Shown here one piece after another: positions 23,395 through 30,041 of a stretch of DNA of 30,041 bases. Source of the DNA: BM520 sp964594665 (GTDB lineage Bacteria; Bacteroidota; Bacteroidia; Bacteroidales; BM520); NCBI GenBank assembly GCA_964594665.1, contig CAZQNY010000029.1:1-30041 (forward strand), read 5' to 3'. Position 1 is the stretch's first letter, and the number at the start of each line of letters is the position of its first letter. The translations under genes and the position numbers were made by a program. The notes under the pieces were generated by a model. The model saw only the letters and a program-made list of their open reading frames with translations, ran no database searches and was not told the origin of the DNA.

Positions 23395-25668
23395 CTAATC
23401 CCTGAGAAACTTCGAAACAAACGCTTCGTCGCGATCAGGAGTTATAATTTTCAATACATAAATACCGGAAGGTAATTGTTCAACAGGAATGCTATGCCTG
23501 TTTAATCCCTCGTTTACAGTAACGTTTTCTGAATAAACTTCCTGTCCGGTAAAATTAAGAACGCATATTAATGCTCTGTTATGTTGTGTAGACTCAAAAG
23601 ATATGTTAAGGGTTGCTTGAGCGGGCACAGGAAATAAAAATATTTTTTTATATATGTCCGATACATGCTCCCCGATACCAGTAGGATTTTCATAAAAGAG
23701 TTCTATTTCAACATCATCATTTCCGGGAATATTCTTGTCAATACAAACTTCAACAGGCAATGAATAGTCACCGGTAGATTCAGCCACAACTTTATAACAA
23801 CCATAAGGAATATCATTGAAAGAGAAGTTTCCGTTTTCATCAGACACGGTATATATCAATGCATCCTGATCACTATTATACAAAAGAATATTTACGGGTT
23901 TGGTGTTTCGATACTCATTATTTGGGAATACAATATTTCCGGAGATATAACCTTGTCCGCTCTGCATATCGATGATATTAACCAAACTGGTATTACAATC
24001 AAATATATCAGTAGCGACATGAATATATTCAGCTTCGCCCCACTTTAACATTGAAGGATGATATACCGGGAAAAAGGAGTCAAAATGGGTACAGCCCTGT
24101 TCCAGTTGTGCCTTAATAATGTATTCGCCTTCCAGTAACCAGGTAAAATAGTAATATCCATATTCGTAAAAGCGGATGGAATCGTAGAGGTGCAAACCAT
24201 CACTAAGCTTTCGGTATAAGAATGCAACAGCAGTATCGCCCTCCGGGACGGGGTTATTAATGGGGAAATCACCATTAAAAAGGTAACCACCGATATTTCT
24301 GTATTGGGGTGTTTCCAGTGACTTACAAACAGTTTCATGGCAATATCCGAACTGGTCACTAATTTCAAGGCATACATCATAAGCCCCGGGAGAATCATAG
24401 ATATGGCTTGTTTGCCATGTAACAACCTGTTCACCATCACCAAAATCCCATTTTATCTCACCGGGATAATCCAGAGTACTAAGATTTTCAAAATGGTAAT
24501 GATTTCTACGGTGTGATAAGCTATCGAGTTCAAAAGAAAAATCGGCATTACATTCGGGGTTGTAGTTTACTACAACGGTACGAGTTACTTCAGAGGTGCA
24601 ATTATTTACTGTATCTTCCACAAACAGGTGTACAGAATAATTTCCGTTGAGGCTGTAACCATGAACCGGGTTTTGCTCTTCGGAGGTTGAGCCGTCGCCA
24701 AAGTCCCAGTACCAAAAGGCAATATCTCCGTTAGACATATCGAAGAAACTAAATCTGAAAGGATTCATAGTATCCGGCTGAGAGACGAACCATGCCTCAC
24801 AGGGTTCCAGGGTATCAGAAACAGAGATCTCCAGATCGAAACTATCTTCACAGTTATAGGTATCCTCACCCGAAACAGTCACAATATAATCACCTTCTTC
24901 AGGAAAAGAATGAATAACAAAATCACCGGTGCCGGAGGTGCCATCGCCAAAATCCCAGTTAAAAACCGTTGAGTAAGGGCTTTCAGTGTATGCCTGAAAA
25001 CCAGCTGTAAGGCCACTAAAATATACGGCTTCAAACGTAACAGTACACTCATAATTATCCGTACTATCGACCACAATCACCATACACAGGGTATCAGTGC
25101 AGGAGCCGTCACTTTTGGAAAAGCCATGGCAGACCCTGTATTCTCCGGCAAACTCATAGGTATGGGAAATGTTTTTTTCGATGCTTGTAATCCCATCGCC
25201 AAAATCCCAAAAATATTCATCTCCGTCTCCTTCCGATAAATCAGAGAAAAAATAGGAATAGCTGTTTGCAATATTTGACTGATATGAAAAATCAGCAAAA
25301 CAATAAGCAAAGGAATCATCATAAACAGGTATGGTAAAATGCACAAAAGGATCTTCCTGCGAAAAAGTTTCATAGAAAACCAATGGTTGACCATTGGCAT
25401 CAGTAATCTCAACTTTTACTTCACCACCGGCGACATCCCTGGGTATTTCAACAGCAGCAAATATAAAACCGTTGCTATTTGTTTGTAATTCAGCATAATA
25501 ACCGTTAAAAGAGCCTGTCCTGTCAATGGAAAGAATAACAGAATACCCATCAAGCGGAACCTGTGTCTCCTCTTCAAAAACATTCCCGGATATCTGCACA
25601 GTATAATTGCCTGCAAATATCAGCACGGGGAATAATAAAAAGGATATTATAAGATATATTGTTTTCAT
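23395..25668 (-). CDS. PKD-repeat secreted protein with probable T9SS sorting domain
   Basis: A 757-residue exported protein. A signal peptide (about 1-19, ending IFAG) is followed by a carboxypeptidase-regulatory-like beta domain (about 22-115). Four PKD domains come next, each with a WDFGDG core at residues 154, 238, 321 and 407. A second regulatory-like beta domain follows (about 570-650, with SDENGNFSFNDIPYGCYKV). The last 80 residues look like a T9SS type A sorting domain (IFLFPVPAQATLNISFE, then LPSGIYVLKI). It would be secreted to the surface through the type IX system. Function is unknown; PKD proteins often mediate adhesion or binding. It lies 4 bases after the barrel/anti-sigma-like gene in the same operon. 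Confidence 0.9.
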   Translation of the reverse strand: MKTIYLIISFLLFPVLIFAGNYTVQISGNVFEEETQVPLDGYSVILSIDRTGSFNGYYAELQTNSNGFIFAAVEIPRDVAGGEVKVEITDANGQPLVFYETFSQEDPFVHFTIPVYDDSFAYCFADFSYQSNIANSYSYFFSDLSEGDGDEYFWDFGDGITSIEKNISHTYEFAGEYRVCHGFSKSDGSCTDTLCMVIVVDSTDNYECTVTFEAVYFSGLTAGFQAYTESPYSTVFNWDFGDGTSGTGDFVIHSFPEEGDYIVTVSGEDTYNCEDSFDLEISVSDTLEPCEAWFVSQPDTMNPFRFSFFDMSNGDIAFWYWDFGDGSTSEEQNPVHGYSLNGNYSVHLFVEDTVNNCTSEVTRTVVVNYNPECNADFSFELDSLSHRRNHYHFENLSTLDYPGEIKWDFGDGEQVVTWQTSHIYDSPGAYDVCLEISDQFGYCHETVCKSLETPQYRNIGGYLFNGDFPINNPVPEGDTAVAFLYRKLSDGLHLYDSIRFYEYGYYYFTWLLEGEYIIKAQLEQGCTHFDSFFPVYHPSMLKWGEAEYIHVATDIFDCNTSLVNIIDMQSGQGYISGNIVFPNNEYRNTKPVNILLYNSDQDALIYTVSDENGNFSFNDIPYGCYKVVAESTGDYSLPVEVCIDKNIPGNDDVEIELFYENPTGIGEHVSDIYKKIFLFPVPAQATLNISFESTQHNRALICVLNFTGQEVYSENVTVNEGLNRHSIPVEQLPSGIYVLKIITPDRDEAFVSKFLRD

Positions 25669-25672
25669 TTAA

Positions 25673-27070
25673 TTAAAACTTATATAGTAATCCTACCCGT
25701 CCACTAAGAGAATAGGGGATGGAAGAATTCTGACTCTGATCAGAAATAAAAGGACTAAGGTAATAGTTGTATATTGGTTCAACAGCAAGCCTCAGATGCG
25801 GAGAGAAGCGATAATGCATAGCCACAGAAGCCCGAAGCTGAAGATTTGTTCTTATCCAGGGCTGCGAGGTATTATCAACCTCACCCATGTAAATATTTTC
25901 TCCAACAGGAACTGTTGGGTTAGGATTATTTTCTCTTACAAGAAGGTTCAATACCGGTCCGGCAGTGATATCAAAGGAGAAATTCCCATATGAGGATACA
26001 GTATATCCGGCCATAAGTGGTATTTGCAGATAGCTGTAATAGGCGTCGGTAAATGCCTGCTCAGAAACATATACTGAATCGTACACTCCTTCAATTTTCA
26101 TATTAAAAATCACTGAATCAGGATTAGCGGGGTCAATAGTAAATGATTCGACAGTATACATATACCCGAGACTATCAACGCGTTGGTAGTTAACATTATA
26201 AATCCCCTGATCGCCATACCTTGCCAGGTGTGCCCCGGAACGCAATACCAGTCCGGATTTATTGTAATAGAGATCCAGGCCAAAACCAAAGCCGGAATTC
26301 TGCTGATCCTCACCATAAAAAAGATACTCAGGACCCGCACTGAGCCCAACACACAGATAAGATGGTTTTATGGAGAATGTTTCCCATGGTGTAAGGTCAG
26401 AAATTTGTTTCATTCCTGTTGATGTTACACTATTGGTATAATATTTCTGATTGTTCAGGTTATTTTGTGCAAGGCTATACCAGGAACCATTGTAATGCTG
26501 CTGCATTCTAAACTCATCCAAAAGCTCTTTATGGATATTTTTGGTGGTTAAGGATTCTTCAGGTTCAATGACCGGGTCTACTACCACAGCAACGGGCGAT
26601 ATAATGTCAGGATTATCATTAACAGGTTCACTTATAACAGCGGGTTCAGACAATGGAGTTTCTTTTACTGTGGCGGCAGCTGTTTCAGAAACCTCAGTAA
26701 CATCAAAGGAGGTATTTGGTTTCTGTGGCACTGTATTCTCTTCGCTCATCGAAATGCTTTCAGAAAGCATTACTTTGGGTTCAGCAGGAGACTGTGGTGC
26801 ATCAGAAGCGACCATTTCAGGTAATAATTCAGATGGTTGAACCGTATCATCATTTGACAGGTTATTAAACAGCCAAAAAGCGCCGGCAGCAGTAAGGAAA
26901 ATCAGCAAAACGGCGGCCCAGCGTTTATTGCGGGCAACAAAGCTCTTATACAGCCCTTCTTTTTGCAATTGTGCATCCAGCTGGTTCCATACATTTTCAG
27001 ATGGAACAGCAGAATGCCCTTTCAGGCTTTCCTTAAAGAGGTTATCAATATTTATCTTCTCCTTACTCAT
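25673..27070 (-). CDS. single-pass protein with anti-sigma-like head and outer-membrane-barrel-like tail
   Basis: A 465-residue protein. Residues 1-49 look cytoplasmic and resemble a short anti-sigma head (NIDNLFKESL, then VWNQLDAQL at 28-35). One membrane helix lies at 50-69 (WAAVLLIFLTAAGAFWLF). A Pro/Glu/Ser-rich linker (about 75-180) is long enough to extend through the periplasm. Residues 225-465 have the alternating pattern of a small outer-membrane beta-barrel (LCVGLSAGPEYLF, FGFGLDLYYNKSGLVLRSG, FSFDITAGPVLNLLV) and end with an aromatic residue (LLYKF), as barrels do. There is no cleavable signal peptide. It begins 19 bases after the ECF sigma gene. The anti-sigma role is inferred from position and the head sequence. 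Confidence 0.75.
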   Translation of the reverse strand: MSKEKINIDNLFKESLKGHSAVPSENVWNQLDAQLQKEGLYKSFVARNKRWAAVLLIFLTAAGAFWLFNNLSNDDTVQPSELLPEMVASDAPQSPAEPKVMLSESISMSEENTVPQKPNTSFDVTEVSETAAATVKETPLSEPAVISEPVNDNPDIISPVAVVVDPVIEPEESLTTKNIHKELLDEFRMQQHYNGSWYSLAQNNLNNQKYYTNSVTSTGMKQISDLTPWETFSIKPSYLCVGLSAGPEYLFYGEDQQNSGFGFGLDLYYNKSGLVLRSGAHLARYGDQGIYNVNYQRVDSLGYMYTVESFTIDPANPDSVIFNMKIEGVYDSVYVSEQAFTDAYYSYLQIPLMAGYTVSSYGNFSFDITAGPVLNLLVRENNPNPTVPVGENIYMGEVDNTSQPWIRTNLQLRASVAMHYRFSPHLRLAVEPIYNYYLSPFISDQSQNSSIPYSLSGRVGLLYKF

Positions 27071-27089
27071 TTTATCAAAGTACCATTTT

Positions 27090-27641
27090 TTAGGTTGAAG
27101 TTGCCTTAATAATTTTGTTTTTCAGATATTTTCTTGCCTTCGACAATTGTGATTTTGAAGTGTTTTCAGAAATTTCAAGCATGTCAGCAATTTCTTTGTG
27201 AGAATAACCCTCAAAAACATAAAGGTTGAATACGGTTTTATACCCCGGCGGCATAACCTGAATGAGCTTCATTAATTCATCAGTATTAAGAGGGTATTCC
27301 TGTTTATCAATGACAACATTCGTTTCGATGAGCGTAAATTCTTCAATTTCATCCACATCAGAATGGAAGTAATGTTTCAGATTATTTCTGTTGTGGTTAA
27401 GGGCTGTATTAATCATAATACGTTTTATCCACCCCTCAAAGGAGCCTTTAAAACTGTATGATGAGATATTTTGGAACACCTTTACGAAGCCATCCTGAAG
27501 GATATCCTCAGCTTCAGATTTATTTCGGGCATACCGCAAACATACGCCCAGCATCACGGTACTGTAAGTATTATACAATTGAAGAAAAGCCCGTTTTTTC
27601 CCCTTCAGGCAGTCATCAATTATTTTCTTTTCAGTAACCAT
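27090..27641 (-). CDS. ECF-type RNA polymerase sigma factor
   Basis: A 183-residue sigma-70-family factor of the extracytoplasmic-function class. Region 2 covers about residues 22-90 (LRYARNKSEAEDILQDGFVKVFQNI, then SFEGWIKRIMINTALNHNR). Region 4 covers about 125-178, with a helix-turn-helix at YSHKEIADMLEISENTSKSQLSKARKYL. Regions 1.1 and 3 are absent, as expected for this class. It heads a three-gene operon with the membrane-barrel protein and the PKD protein. Its own upstream region has only a poor TATTTTAG box (27676-27683, minus), which could mean autoregulation through an ECF promoter. Confidence 0.95.
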   Translation of the reverse strand: MVTEKKIIDDCLKGKKRAFLQLYNTYSTVMLGVCLRYARNKSEAEDILQDGFVKVFQNISSYSFKGSFEGWIKRIMINTALNHNRNNLKHYFHSDVDEIEEFTLIETNVVIDKQEYPLNTDELMKLIQVMPPGYKTVFNLYVFEGYSHKEIADMLEISENTSKSQLSKARKYLKNKIIKATST

Positions 27642-27730
27642 TTTACTTCTGTTCGTATCGTTTTATGGTAATCTGCTAAAATAAGAAAAAGGAATTTGTA
27701 ATAAAGAATTAATATTGAAAATACGGAAAA

Positions 27731-27760
27731 TAAAAAAACCACCTGAATATCAGGTGGTTT
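27731..27760 (-). terminator. terminator of the FKBP gene
   Basis: AAACCACCTGA and TCAGGTGGTTT form an 11-bp perfect stem with a 3-base loop. On the minus strand seven T residues follow. Confidence 0.9.
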
Positions 27761-27790
27761 AACTCTGTATGTATTTTTAAAAATGTTCCC

Positions 27791-28516
27791 TTATGCTTTT
27801 TCAACAGAAATAAGTTCCACGCGGATTACCAGTGTAACGCCAGGAGGAACGATCTGAGATTTTCCATCTTCGCCAAAACCGAGTGAAGAAGGAATGTAAA
27901 ATTCGTATACTGAACCGGGGGTCATCAGCTGAAGACCATCACGCAGACCGGGAACAGTGTTGTCAATCATAATATTTACAGGACCGGAGCCATAAGATTC
28001 GCCATAAACCTGGAAATCAAATTTACCATCTTTTTCAGTAACATAGCTACCACGGTAATGCAGGGTAACGCTATCGCCAATAACAGGCTTTTTACCGTTG
28101 CCTTTTTTGATGGCTTTATATTGCATTCCGTTAGGAAGTGTTACTACGCCTTCCTGGTTTTTCATCTGGCTAAGGAATTGTGCACCCAGTTTTTTATTCT
28201 TCAGTGAATTCTCCTTAATTGTTGCCTGCTGCGCTACCTCCAACGTCTGGTTAAAACCGGCAACAACAAGATTACGAATTGAATCAGGAATCAGTTTGGT
28301 TCCGTTGATTGCATCTTCAACACCTTTGTAGATAGCTGCCGGGTTTACATCATAAGTCTGGTCGGCAAGGTTAAAGCCATAATCCTGACCAATAATATAA
28401 CTAATGGTATCGGTCTGGTTTTTTAATGCGACAGTACTACTGTCAACATTATTACAAGCAGTAAATGCCATAGAGAACACAATGGCAACAACAATGATTA
28501 GGTTTCTGATTTTCAT
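27791..28516 (-). CDS. FKBP-type peptidyl-prolyl isomerase lipoprotein
   Basis: A 241-residue envelope folding helper. Its signal peptide ends MAFTACNN with the lipidated cysteine at residue 21. An N-terminal FkpA-like helical dimerisation part covers about 30-125 (DTISYIIGQDYGFNLADQ). The FKBP domain covers about 130-241 (GDSVTLHYRGSYV, then TVPGLRDGLQLMTPGSVYEFYIPSSLGFG and IVPPGVTLVIRVELISV), and most active-site aromatics are in place. The Met at 28516 is preferred over the one two codons earlier because it gives a typical basic signal-peptide start. It is a single-gene transcript with its own promoter and terminator. Confidence 0.94.
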   Translation of the reverse strand: MKIRNLIIVVAIVFSMAFTACNNVDSSTVALKNQTDTISYIIGQDYGFNLADQTYDVNPAAIYKGVEDAINGTKLIPDSIRNLVVAGFNQTLEVAQQATIKENSLKNKKLGAQFLSQMKNQEGVVTLPNGMQYKAIKKGNGKKPVIGDSVTLHYRGSYVTEKDGKFDFQVYGESYGSGPVNIMIDNTVPGLRDGLQLMTPGSVYEFYIPSSLGFGEDGKSQIVPPGVTLVIRVELISVEKA

Positions 28517-28571
28517 ATACAAAAATTTAAATGTTTTAGATTTTCTTATATTCTCTGCGTTTCAGCAAGTG

Positions 28572-28604
28572 CAAATTTATGTTTTTTTTCATTAGAAATT
28601 CAAA
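28572..28604 (-). promoter_or_regulatory. promoter of the FKBP gene
   Basis: The minus strand reads TTTG (28601-28604), 21 bases, then TAAATTTG (28572-28579). Confidence 0.7.
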
Positions 28605-28734
28605 ATTATTGAAAAAACACTTATCCGGGTGGTTATCGTTAACATCTTTTAACACTGCTGTTTAGTTCTAATCATAAAAATTATTCACTAACTCCTGTAA
28701 TGGTCAAATACATCAAAACCAACAAGAAAAAAAT

Positions 28735-28742
28735 TACTTTTG
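28735..28742 (+). promoter_or_regulatory. -7 box of crcB
   Basis: TACTTTTG matches TAnnTTTG, 47 bases before the crcB ATG. No -33 element is clear. The rest of the 267-base divergent gap shows no further structure and no fluoride-riboswitch core. Confidence 0.5.
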
Positions 28743-28789
28743 CAATCAGTACACATCTGTTGTTTAACAAATTGATAATCTGAGCGTAT

Positions 28790-29158
28790 ATGCAGGCAAT
28801 ACTTTTCGTTGGAGCCGGAGGATTTCTGGGAAGTGTTTTACGGTATATCATTGCAGAATATGTGCAGGGAAAGTCATCCAATGGCTTTCCTGTGGGTACA
28901 TTAACCGTAAATATTATTGGGTGTTTTATTATTGGTCTCGTTTATGCATTGGCCAGCAAAGGACATGTTACCGGCGATTGGAAATTATTCCTTGCCACAG
29001 GATTATGTGGTGGTTTTACCACTTTCAGTGCTTTCTCCAACGACATCCTGTTGCTCTTTAAAACCGGTAATTTTGTTCAGGGGAGCCTATATCTTTCCGT
29101 AAGCGTGGTTGCCGGTGTTATTGCCACGCTTTCTGCTTTTTACATTGTAAAACCCTAA
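28790..29158 (+). CDS. crcB: fluoride ion channel Fluc/CrcB
   Basis: A 122-residue inner-membrane fluoride exporter that works as an antiparallel dimer. Four membrane helices are visible. The family signature GLCGGFTTFSAFSNDI lies at about 69-84, including the TTFS fluoride-track residues. GTLTVNIIGCFIIGL in helix 2 holds the conserved Asn, and GGFLGSVLRY near the N-terminus is also typical. The nitroreductase gene begins 4 bases after its stop, so the two are probably in one transcript. Confidence 0.95.
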   Translation: MQAILFVGAGGFLGSVLRYIIAEYVQGKSSNGFPVGTLTVNIIGCFIIGLVYALASKGHVTGDWKLFLATGLCGGFTTFSAFSNDILLLFKTGNFVQGSLYLSVSVVAGVIATLSAFYIVKP

Positions 29159-29162
29159 AAAT

Positions 29163-29774
29163 ATGATACAAAAAGAAATACCTGTTAAATACCCTGTCAA
29201 CGGCAATATCCAAAACCGATGGAGCCCCAGGGCCTTTGATGCGAAAACCCCAAACGATGAAGACCTTCGCAGCATGTTTGAGGCGGCGCGAAGAGCTCCA
29301 TCAGCATTCAATGATCAGCCCTGGTCGTTTATCTTTGCTTTTAAGGGTACGAGTGAATACAATGCCATAATGGAATCATTGGTAGCGTTTAATCAACAGT
29401 GGGCCATTACTGCGCCGGTTTTGATTGTCGCTATGGGCAGCAATCGAAGCAGCGACGGGAAAAGAGAAAATACTACCTGGCAGTATGATACCGGACAAGC
29501 CGTTGCATTGCTAACCATTCAGGGTATGGAAAAAGGGATTTATTCGCATCAGATGGGTGGTTTTAACTCTCAATATATATGCGAATACTTTAAACTGCCG
29601 GAGCATATTTCACCTATAACAGTAATAGCAGCAGGTTACCCCGGCGATATCGGACAGATTCCTGCATCCATGAGAGAACAGGAGAAAGAGATAAAAAGCA
29701 GAAAAGAATTTGATACCTTTGTATTTTCACATCCGTATGGAAGCCCTAACGGGTTATTTAAACATTCATCATGA
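29163..29774 (+). CDS. nitroreductase-family flavoprotein
   Basis: A 203-residue FMN-dependent oxidoreductase of the nitroreductase fold. The N-terminal NRWSPRAFD and AARRAPSAFNDQPWSFIF are the FMN-phosphate-binding signatures. A Gly-rich helix (DTGQAVALLTIQGMEKGIYSHQMGGF) and TVIAAGYPGD near the C-terminus complete the fold. The physiological substrate cannot be told; such proteins reduce quinones, nitroaromatics or enoates. It starts 4 bases after crcB. Its stop overlaps the start of the next lipoprotein (ATGA). Confidence 0.92.
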   Translation: MIQKEIPVKYPVNGNIQNRWSPRAFDAKTPNDEDLRSMFEAARRAPSAFNDQPWSFIFAFKGTSEYNAIMESLVAFNQQWAITAPVLIVAMGSNRSSDGKRENTTWQYDTGQAVALLTIQGMEKGIYSHQMGGFNSQYICEYFKLPEHISPITVIAAGYPGDIGQIPASMREQEKEIKSRKEFDTFVFSHPYGSPNGLFKHSS

Positions 29775-30041
29775 AAAATATTTTTATCCTGTCATTATCA
29801 GTATTAATGCTTTTTTTGGCCGGTTGCAACGGCGACGGGCAAAAGAAGAATACAGCACCAACAGTTTCAGATCAGCCAACAACAAAGAAGGTGATTATTC
29901 CTCCCTTTAATGCCGACTCAGCATACAAATTTGTTGCGGAGCAGGTTGCTTTCGGGCCCCGTGTTCCGGGTTCTGAAGCACAAAAAGCATGTGCCGCATA
30001 TCTGGCAGGTACACTTAGACGGTTTGGGGCTCAGGTAACCG
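29771..30041 (+). CDS. M28-peptidase/glutaminyl-cyclase-like lipoprotein (partial)
   Basis: The 5' end of a gene cut by the window edge; 90 codons are visible. The N-terminus is a lipoprotein signal (SVLMLFLAGCNGD, cysteine near residue 19). A low-complexity linker follows, then FVAEQVAFGPRVPGSEAQKACAAYL, the typical opening of M28-family zinc aminopeptidases and glutaminyl-peptide cyclotransferases of Bacteroidota. The catalytic zinc residues lie beyond the window, so activity cannot be judged. The ATG overlaps the nitroreductase stop by four bases, indicating coupled translation. Confidence 0.85.
   Translation, partial: MKNIFILSLSVLMLFLAGCNGDGQKKNTAPTVSDQPTTKKVIIPPFNADSAYKFVAEQVAFGPRVPGSEAQKACAAYLAGTLRRFGAQVT

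Noticed and set aside
26541..26840. Plus-strand Ser/Thr/Gly-rich frame
   Set aside because: It is antisense to the low-complexity linker of the barrel-tailed protein, which explains its odd composition.
28604..28789. Fluoride riboswitch upstream of crcB
   Set aside because: The conserved GGNGATGG core and the pseudoknot partners are not found in the leader on the plus strand.

Overview
The window looks like the chromosome of a member of the Bacteroidota, probably Bacteroidales/Marinilabiliales-like. Four things point there. The gliding-motility pair gldE-gldD follows mutY and ssb. Many gene starts have the phylum's own promoter form (TTTG, about 17-21 bases, then TAnnTTTG). Almost all starts lack a Shine-Dalgarno sequence. 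One secreted protein carries a probable type IX secretion (T9SS) sorting domain. Most of the window is housekeeping sequence in compact operons, with no insertion sequence, phage or CRISPR array.

Left part (1-7300): a 9-bp tandem repeat and a small inverted repeat lie at the left edge. Then, on the minus strand, come trpS, rng (RNase G), a 29-residue highly basic COX24/mS38-like ribosomal-type protein too short for ordinary gene calling, and an HU-type DNA-binding protein. Divergent from these on the plus strand are mutY, ssb, gldE and gldD.

Middle part (7300-18100): corA (metal transport) converges on a fused DAHP synthase/chorismate mutase. Then asnS, rpoN (sigma-54) and a polytopic membrane protein run on the plus strand. 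On the minus strand are an outer-membrane beta-barrel protein, the yicC-gmk-nadD operon, hsp20 and glnA. The hsp20 upstream region has no recognisable TAnnTTTG box. It has a sigma-54-like -24/-12 element, three phased AATGACATAA repeats and an unusually good Shine-Dalgarno.

Right part (18100-30041): on the minus strand a membrane-tethered TPR/helix-turn-helix regulator is followed by a receiver-domain protein that overlaps meaB. A tRNA-Pro(CGG) gene and an AbgT-family transporter follow on the plus strand. The most interesting locus is the three-gene minus-strand operon at 23395-27641. It encodes an ECF sigma factor, a single-pass protein with an anti-sigma-like head and an outer-membrane-barrel-like tail, and a PKD-repeat protein with a probable T9SS sorting domain. 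This could be a trans-envelope signalling system with a surface protein as its output or ligand. The window ends with an FKBP-type lipoprotein, crcB, a nitroreductase and the start of an M28-peptidase-like lipoprotein.

All protein names are assigned by reading motifs and recalling families. No database search was made.
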